Assembly: GCA_937943665.1 (NCBI GenBank) | Contig: CALEAR010000244.1 | Span: 1-10,146, forward strand | From: an uncultured Alcanivoracaceae bacterium | GTDB taxonomy: Bacteria > Pseudomonadota > Gammaproteobacteria > Pseudomonadales > Alcanivoracaceae | DNA length: 10,146 nucleotides | Reading direction: 5' to 3' | In this document: in pieces, positions 6,273-10,146 of the stretch | Position numbering within the stretch: the first letter of the stretch is position 1 | How the letters are laid out: each line of letters opens with the position of its first letter | Notes under the pieces: generated by a model | Seen by the model: the letters and a program-made list of their open reading frames with translations, nothing else | Database searches by the model: none | What the model was told of the DNA's origin: nothing | Program-made: the position numbers and the translations under genes

Positions 6273-7724
6273 ATGTTAAAAAACGTACTGCTTTTTGTGA
6301 CGGCCTTGCTATTTTCCACCGGTGCCATGGCGCAAACAGGTGCCACAGGGGGGGAAGCCCTGGCGCTAACTCATTCCCCTTATGGCTATTTGGCCATTTT
6401 TGTGTTTGTTATTGCCTATCTTTTAGTGATTGGCGAAGAAAAGCTACAACTGCGTAAATCCAAACCTGTGCTCGTGGGTGCGGGAATTATTTGGTTTATT
6501 ATTGCCATTGCGTACACCAAGGCGGGTATGCAAGAGCTCGCTAAGGAGAGCTTGCAGAGTACTTTGCTTGAATTTAGCGAGCTGATGCTCTTCCTGTTAG
6601 TGGCCATGACCTATATTAACGCCATGGAAGAAAGGCGCGTGTTTGAAACCTTGCGTGCATGGATGGTGCGTAAAGGGTTTAGCTATCAAGCCCTATTTTG
6701 GCTCACGGGTATTTTATCTTTCTTTATTTCCCCCATCGCTGATAACTTAACCACTGCCTTATTAATGTGTGCTGTGGTGATGAAGGTGGCGGAAGGTCAA
6801 GGCCGTTTTATTGCCATGAGCTGTATCAATATTGTGGTGGCAGCAAATGCGGGCGGTGCCTTTAGCCCCTTTGGCGATATCACCACACTCATGGTTTGGC
6901 AGGCAGGCAAGGTGGAGTTTCTTGAGTTCTTCCACTTATTCTTCCCAGCGGTGGCTAACTTTATTGTGCCGGCGCTGATCATGAGCTTCTTTATTCCCAA
7001 GGGTAAGCCAGGCAGTGTGAATGAAGAAGTCGAAATGAAGCGCGGCGCGCGCCGTATTGTGGGGCTCTTTTTGCTCACCATTGCCACCGCTGTGCTTGGT
7101 CACAGTGTGCTCGGCTTACCCCCCGTGTTGGGCATGATGACAGGGTTGGGTTACCTGCAGTTCTTTGGTTATTTCTTACGCCGTACTTTGCCGGCATCTT
7201 TGGAGAAAAAGCGTCGCCTAGCGGAAAAGAACAACGACAAGGAGCGGTTGCATCGCCTAGGTAGTGTGGTGCCCTTTGATGTGTTTAGCCGTGTGGCACG
7301 TGCTGAGTGGGATACACTCCTGTTTTTCTACGGTGTGGTGATGTGTGTGGGTGGTTTAGGCTTTATTGGCTACCTCTCCATGGTATCCGGTGTATTGTTT
7401 GAACAGTGGAACCCAAGCTGGGCCGCTTTTGCCATTGGTATTATTTCTGCGGTGGTGGATAACATTCCCGTTATGTTCGCTGTGTTAACCATGTCCCCAG
7501 AAATCAGTCATGGCCACTGGTTGATGATTACTTTAACCGCTGGTGTGGGTGGTAGCTTGCTGTCCGTCGGTTCAGCGGCAGGGGTGGCACTTATGGGTGC
7601 GGCCCGTGGCTATTACACCTTCATGAGCCATATTCGTTGGCTGCCAGCCATTTTCCTCGGCTATGTGGCGAGTGTGTTAGTGCATATTTGGTTAAACGGC
7701 GCTGATTTTGCGGTGTTTAATTAA
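6273..7724 (+). CDS. nhaD: Na+/H+ antiporter NhaD
   Basis: NhaD exchanges cytoplasmic Na+ (or Li+) for external protons and supports salt and alkali tolerance; it belongs to the ion transporter (IT) superfamily. The 483-residue protein starts with a signal-peptide-like segment (cleavage predicted after AMA, residue 20) and then has about ten or more hydrophobic membrane segments. Family motifs visible are FISPIADNLTTALLM (Asp157-Asn158), NAGGAFSPFGDITTLMVW (192-209), SAVVDNIPVMFA (Asp396-Asn397) and GGSLLSVGSAAGVALMG (426-442). The paired SPIADN and AVVDNIP stretches are the two inverted half-sites expected of this fold. The ATG at 6273 gives the signal sequence but has no good Shine-Dalgarno sequence. 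A candidate promoter and a leader hairpin lie upstream, and a strong terminator follows 13 nt after the stop. Confidence 0.92.
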   Translation: MLKNVLLFVTALLFSTGAMAQTGATGGEALALTHSPYGYLAIFVFVIAYLLVIGEEKLQLRKSKPVLVGAGIIWFIIAIAYTKAGMQELAKESLQSTLLEFSELMLFLLVAMTYINAMEERRVFETLRAWMVRKGFSYQALFWLTGILSFFISPIADNLTTALLMCAVVMKVAEGQGRFIAMSCINIVVAANAGGAFSPFGDITTLMVWQAGKVEFLEFFHLFFPAVANFIVPALIMSFFIPKGKPGSVNEEVEMKRGARRIVGLFLLTIATAVLGHSVLGLPPVLGMMTGLGYLQFFGYFLRRTLPASLEKKRRLAEKNNDKERLHRLGSVVPFDVFSRVARAEWDTLLFFYGVVMCVGGLGFIGYLSMVSGVLFEQWNPSWAAFAIGIISAVVDNIPVMFAVLTMSPEISHGHWLMITLTAGVGGSLLSVGSAAGVALMGAARGYYTFMSHIRWLPAIFLGYVASVLVHIWLNGADFAVFN

Positions 7725-7737
7725 TATCACCCTGCGT

Positions 7738-7775
7738 AAAAACGCCCCTGCTAAGTGATTAGCAGGGGCGTTTTT
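7738..7775. terminator. Bidirectional intrinsic terminator between nhaD and the methyltransferase gene
   Basis: AACGCCCCTGCTAA (7741-7754) and TTAGCAGGGGCGTT (7759-7772) form a perfect 14-bp stem with a GTGA loop. Flanking A and T runs extend the pairing to 17 bp and give a seven-T tail on the plus strand and five T on the minus strand. It can therefore stop transcripts from both converging sides. The stop codon of the minus-strand methyltransferase gene (7776-7778) abuts the stem, inside the T tract. Confidence 0.95.
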
Positions 7776-8618
7776 TTATGAGCGAACTTGCATTTCTAAA
7801 ATATGAACTAAGGGGCGGCCTCGGTTTTCAGGCAATGCGAGCTTTTCATAGTAATCTTCAGGGTTATGTACTATGACCTGTTGAAATCCAAGATCCTGGT
7901 AATAAGGGGCAATATCCTCAAGGCGGTGAAAATGAAAGTTAACCGCACTGCGGGATACCCATCCCAATAACTGGCTCAGCACTTCCATAAGTTTTTTGTT
8001 GGGATCATCCTCTAGCAGAGGATAATTATCGGTGAGGTAGTAGCCCACTGGATGCTGTTTTAGTAAACGGCTTAGCTGGTGCCAAATCGGCGCCAGAGTG
8101 CTGAGTTCAAAATAATTGATTAGCCCTTCTGTGATCACTAATACGGGGGCCTGTGGGTCGAGTTGCTGCGCAAATAGGACGGCTAAACCCAGTTCGTCTT
8201 GGCAGAAAAAATCCAAAGGTACAGCAAAGTGCCTAGAGGCGTACGTTCCCACCCGTTTTAGTAGATTATTTTTTTGGGCCGCCCTGGCGGGCAGATCCGC
8301 CTCAATGTAGCGTAATTTTGGATACTGTTGGCAAAAGCGCGTGCCCCGCGCGGAAAGCCCACAAGCAATTTCTAACACCTGTAAATCGGGGTGGCGCTTG
8401 AGGGTGTTATGGAGCAAGTGATCAATAATAAGGTGGCGTTGTAATAAAAAGGTACGAATGTTGCCACCAATGATTTTTTTTCCTGCCCACTCAAAGGGGC
8501 TTAGAGCGCCATATAAAAAGCGGCCCGTGGCGGTTTGCCAACGGGGGTCCGAGAGACCGTATTTCGCCCACACTTGTCCTGTGTAGTGAGCGGTAAAGCT
8601 AATCGAGGAGGTATCCAT
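7776..8618 (-). CDS. LCMT-like class I SAM-dependent methyltransferase
   Basis: The 280-residue protein resembles the leucine carboxyl methyltransferase-like family of SAM-dependent O-methyltransferases. Visible features are the SAM-binding loop VLEIACGLSARGTRF (81-95), an acidic strand end YIEADLPARAAQKNNLL (104-120, compare the family's DLP..K pattern), and VLVITEGLINYFE (159-171), like the family's EG..YL motif. There is no signal peptide or membrane span, so it is probably cytoplasmic. The substrate is unknown; bacterial relatives are usually annotated only as O-methyltransferases linked to polyketide or natural-product metabolism, but no such genes are nearby. It begins 14 nt after the holA stop with an AAGAAA-type ribosome site and ends at the bidirectional terminator, so it is most likely the last gene of the lptE-holA transcription unit. 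Confidence 0.8.
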   Translation of the reverse strand: MDTSSISFTAHYTGQVWAKYGLSDPRWQTATGRFLYGALSPFEWAGKKIIGGNIRTFLLQRHLIIDHLLHNTLKRHPDLQVLEIACGLSARGTRFCQQYPKLRYIEADLPARAAQKNNLLKRVGTYASRHFAVPLDFFCQDELGLAVLFAQQLDPQAPVLVITEGLINYFELSTLAPIWHQLSRLLKQHPVGYYLTDNYPLLEDDPNKKLMEVLSQLLGWVSRSAVNFHFHRLEDIAPYYQDLGFQQVIVHNPEDYYEKLALPENRGRPLVHILEMQVRS

Positions 8619-8632
8619 AAACTGTTTCTTGG

Positions 8633-9637
8633 CTAAATACGTTCATGTTGTCGCGGTAGTGGGTGGCCACATAAGCGTAATACCAAGCTCTCTAAAGGCT
8701 GCCAAGGGCTCCCGGGTAGCAGCCCTTTTAAGGCTTGATCTACCATGGGAATTTGCGCCATGGCTTCCATGAGCGAACGAGCGCCGAGACGCTGTGCCAC
8801 CTGGCGGTAACGAGCTAGCTTGCTTGAATGGATATAATCCTGTGGTTTGTTGCCCGTGGCAAGGGCCAAAAGTACGCGGCAATCTCGGCGCAGCGCCCAT
8901 AGCATAAGAGGTGGTTCATGACCTTCGGCCTTAAGCCCTTGCAAAATGCGTAACGCATGGGCTGGGTCTTGGGCGAGAATCGCTTCACTAATATCAAAGT
9001 TATCGTAGCGCCCTCGGGCGCCCACGGCTTCTTGAATATGGGTTAAGGAAATGGTGGTGTTGGGGAATAATAAGGCTAATTTTTCCACCTCTTGGGCGGC
9101 GGCCAATAAATTCCCCTCGTTGCGTTCAGCCAAAAGGGCGAGTGCATCTTCATTAATGGTGAGCCCGTGCTGCTGTAAACGCTGTTTAAGCCAGTGGGGC
9201 AGTTGGGCGGTATTAATTTGGGGGATATCGATGGTGGCGCCCTGCTGTTGTATTAAGCTATAAGCGGTTTTCTTCTTGTCCGCAGCACGCAAATAATTGC
9301 TAGAAACTAGCAGCACAATGTTTGGATCCTGGTTTTCCAAAATATGGGTGAGGGTTTGGTTGCCGTTTTGATCTAAGCGCCGATCCCCTAAGTGGATTTC
9401 AATGAGTTGTTGTTGGCTAAACAATCCCATACTTTGGGTTAAATGAAAAAGGTGGGCCCAATCAATGTTAGGTTCGGGGTGTAAGCTATGTCTTTCAGTA
9501 AAGCCACGATCCAAAGCCGCTCGGCGAATTATATCTGTAGCCTCCTGCACTAACAGAGGTTCATCGCCGCTTACCCAATAGGCACCACGCAGCTCTTGTT
9601 TTAGCTGCGTGGCCAGTTGCTCAGGTTTAATCCTCAT
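8633..9637 (-). CDS. holA: DNA polymerase III subunit delta HolA
   Basis: HolA is the delta subunit of the clamp loader; it opens the beta sliding clamp so that it can be loaded on primed DNA at the replication fork. The 334-residue protein aligns by eye with E. coli HolA along its length: RIKPEQLATQLKQELRGAYWVSGDEPLLVQE at the start, the clamp-binding MGLF (Leu72-Phe73, compare MSLF in E. coli), NEGNLLAAAQEVEKLALLFP in the middle, and ALRILQGLKAEGHEPPLMLWALRRD. The frame is open 14 codons further up to 9679, but the ATG at 9637 gives the family N-terminus. It overlaps the end of lptE by 11 nt, which suggests translational coupling. The preferred start lacks a strong Shine-Dalgarno sequence, consistent with coupling. 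Confidence 0.94.
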   Translation of the reverse strand: MRIKPEQLATQLKQELRGAYWVSGDEPLLVQEATDIIRRAALDRGFTERHSLHPEPNIDWAHLFHLTQSMGLFSQQQLIEIHLGDRRLDQNGNQTLTHILENQDPNIVLLVSSNYLRAADKKKTAYSLIQQQGATIDIPQINTAQLPHWLKQRLQQHGLTINEDALALLAERNEGNLLAAAQEVEKLALLFPNTTISLTHIQEAVGARGRYDNFDISEAILAQDPAHALRILQGLKAEGHEPPLMLWALRRDCRVLLALATGNKPQDYIHSSKLARYRQVAQRLGARSLMEAMAQIPMVDQALKGLLPGSPWQPLESLVLRLCGHPLPRQHERI

Positions 9638-10142
9638 GGTTTTCTGATTCAGAGGTGAATAGGTACGCACTGGCGGCATTCAGCTGACGCAGAATTTGCC
9701 AAGCAGCATCTTGGTACATGCTATTTTTAATGGCGCTTTCTTCATCGCTTGATGCTGTGGCGTTGGTTGGGTCCACGTGCACAGTGCGGGTGAGGTTCAC
9801 ACTGCCCGTTTCGGTAAGTGGTGTGCCATTGGATTCAAGCAGCACCCAACGAATGCGATAATCCAACTCGGTTTCTGCTGCGCGGCCCTGCGCATCCACA
9901 GCCACGGTGCGGCGGTCAAACCGTTCTTCACTAAGGCGAAGAATGAAATCCCCTTTGGGATGCACATCCACCTTGCTGCTCTCTAGCGCTTGCACCAAGA
10001 GATCGTGAATATCAAAACTGCCACCCCGCACTTCCACACTGCCTAAATCAAACAGCAGTGGGGAACCGCGAAGCTGCCATCCACAGGCGGTGAGAACGCC
10101 GAGCATTAGCAACACTAACCCGAAACGGTACAGTACTTTCAT
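9627..10142 (-). CDS. lptE: LPS-assembly lipoprotein LptE
   Basis: LptE is the outer-membrane lipoprotein that plugs the LptD barrel and helps place lipopolysaccharide in the outer leaflet. The 171-residue protein has a lipoprotein signal peptide: MKVLYRF, a hydrophobic stretch, and a lipobox LTAC with acylated Cys20. The mature part begins GWQLRGSPLL, typical of the family, and contains the expected acidic and beta-strand-rich stretch (ETELDYRIRWVLLESNG). Length is normal. The ATG at 10142 is only 4 nt from the window edge, so its ribosome site is not visible. In related genomes leuS lies immediately upstream, so it would be expected just beyond the window edge. LptE overlaps holA by 11 nt and is probably cotranscribed with it. 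Confidence 0.93.
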   Translation of the reverse strand: MKVLYRFGLVLLMLGVLTACGWQLRGSPLLFDLGSVEVRGGSFDIHDLLVQALESSKVDVHPKGDFILRLSEERFDRRTVAVDAQGRAAETELDYRIRWVLLESNGTPLTETGSVNLTRTVHVDPTNATASSDEESAIKNSMYQDAAWQILRQLNAASAYLFTSESENHED

Positions 10143-10146
10143 CAGC

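Noticed and set aside
6263..6457. GTG-started 64-residue frame overlapping the start of nhaD
   Set aside because: It is out of frame with nhaD and has no family features. The nhaD frame has the signal peptide and conserved motifs.
6797..7087. 96-residue minus-strand open frame inside nhaD
   Set aside because: It is antisense to the conserved membrane segments of nhaD; such frames are common opposite hydrophobic coding sequence.
9638..9679. 14-residue upstream extension of holA
   Set aside because: The extension (MPPVRTYSPLNQKT) is encoded within lptE in another frame and has no counterpart in HolA as I recall it; MRIKPEQL matches the family start.
1..10146. CRISPR arrays, tRNA or rRNA genes, insertion sequences, phage genes
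   Set aside because: No spaced direct repeats, tRNA-like cloverleaf, rRNA sequence, transposase or integrase was seen. Nearly all of the window is accounted for by nine protein genes.

Overview
This window reads as the chromosome of a free-living, Gram-negative gammaproteobacterium, probably of the Pseudomonadales/Oceanospirillales type and possibly marine or salt-tolerant. The evidence is an outer-membrane LPS-assembly lipoprotein (LptE), a gammaproteobacterial style leuS-lptE-holA / proA-nadD-rsfS-rlmH-mrdA gene order, and an NhaD-type Na+/H+ antiporter of the kind found in marine and halophilic gammaproteobacteria. Species cannot be fixed by eye. The region is densely coded, with no tRNA, rRNA, IS element or CRISPR array.

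Layout. Positions 1-4684 are one tightly packed minus-strand block read right to left: proA (proline synthesis), nadD (NAD synthesis), rsfS (ribosome silencing), rlmH (23S rRNA methylation), mrdA (PBP2, cell elongation), and then the first bases of a further gene, presumably mrdB/rodA, whose ATG overlaps the mrdA stop. Gaps are 3, 42, 2 and 31 nt, counted to the preferred starts, so the block is probably one transcription unit. Positions 4685-4865 are a divergent promoter region containing a large imperfect dyad. Positions 4866-7724 hold two plus-strand genes: an RhlA-like alpha/beta hydrolase fused to a C-terminal PilZ-like domain, and nhaD, which has its own candidate promoter and a hairpin in its leader. 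A strong palindromic terminator at 7738-7775 separates nhaD from the converging minus-strand group. That group (10142 down to 7776) is lptE, holA and an LCMT-like SAM methyltransferase, packed with an 11-nt overlap and a 14-nt gap.

How it fits together. The two minus-strand groups are housekeeping genes for envelope, replication, ribosome and cofactor functions that lie close together in many gammaproteobacteria (in enterobacteria holA is next to nadD). Here a roughly 4-kb accessory segment (methyltransferase, nhaD, RhlA-PilZ) lies between holA and proA-nadD. Its most unusual member is the RhlA-like/PilZ fusion. It has an intact Ser-Asp-His triad and a PilZ RxxxR motif, which suggests an acyl-handling or surface-lipid enzyme whose activity could be tuned by cyclic di-GMP. 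I did not find a clearly novel multi-gene system; the fusion protein and its promoter dyad are the items most worth following up.
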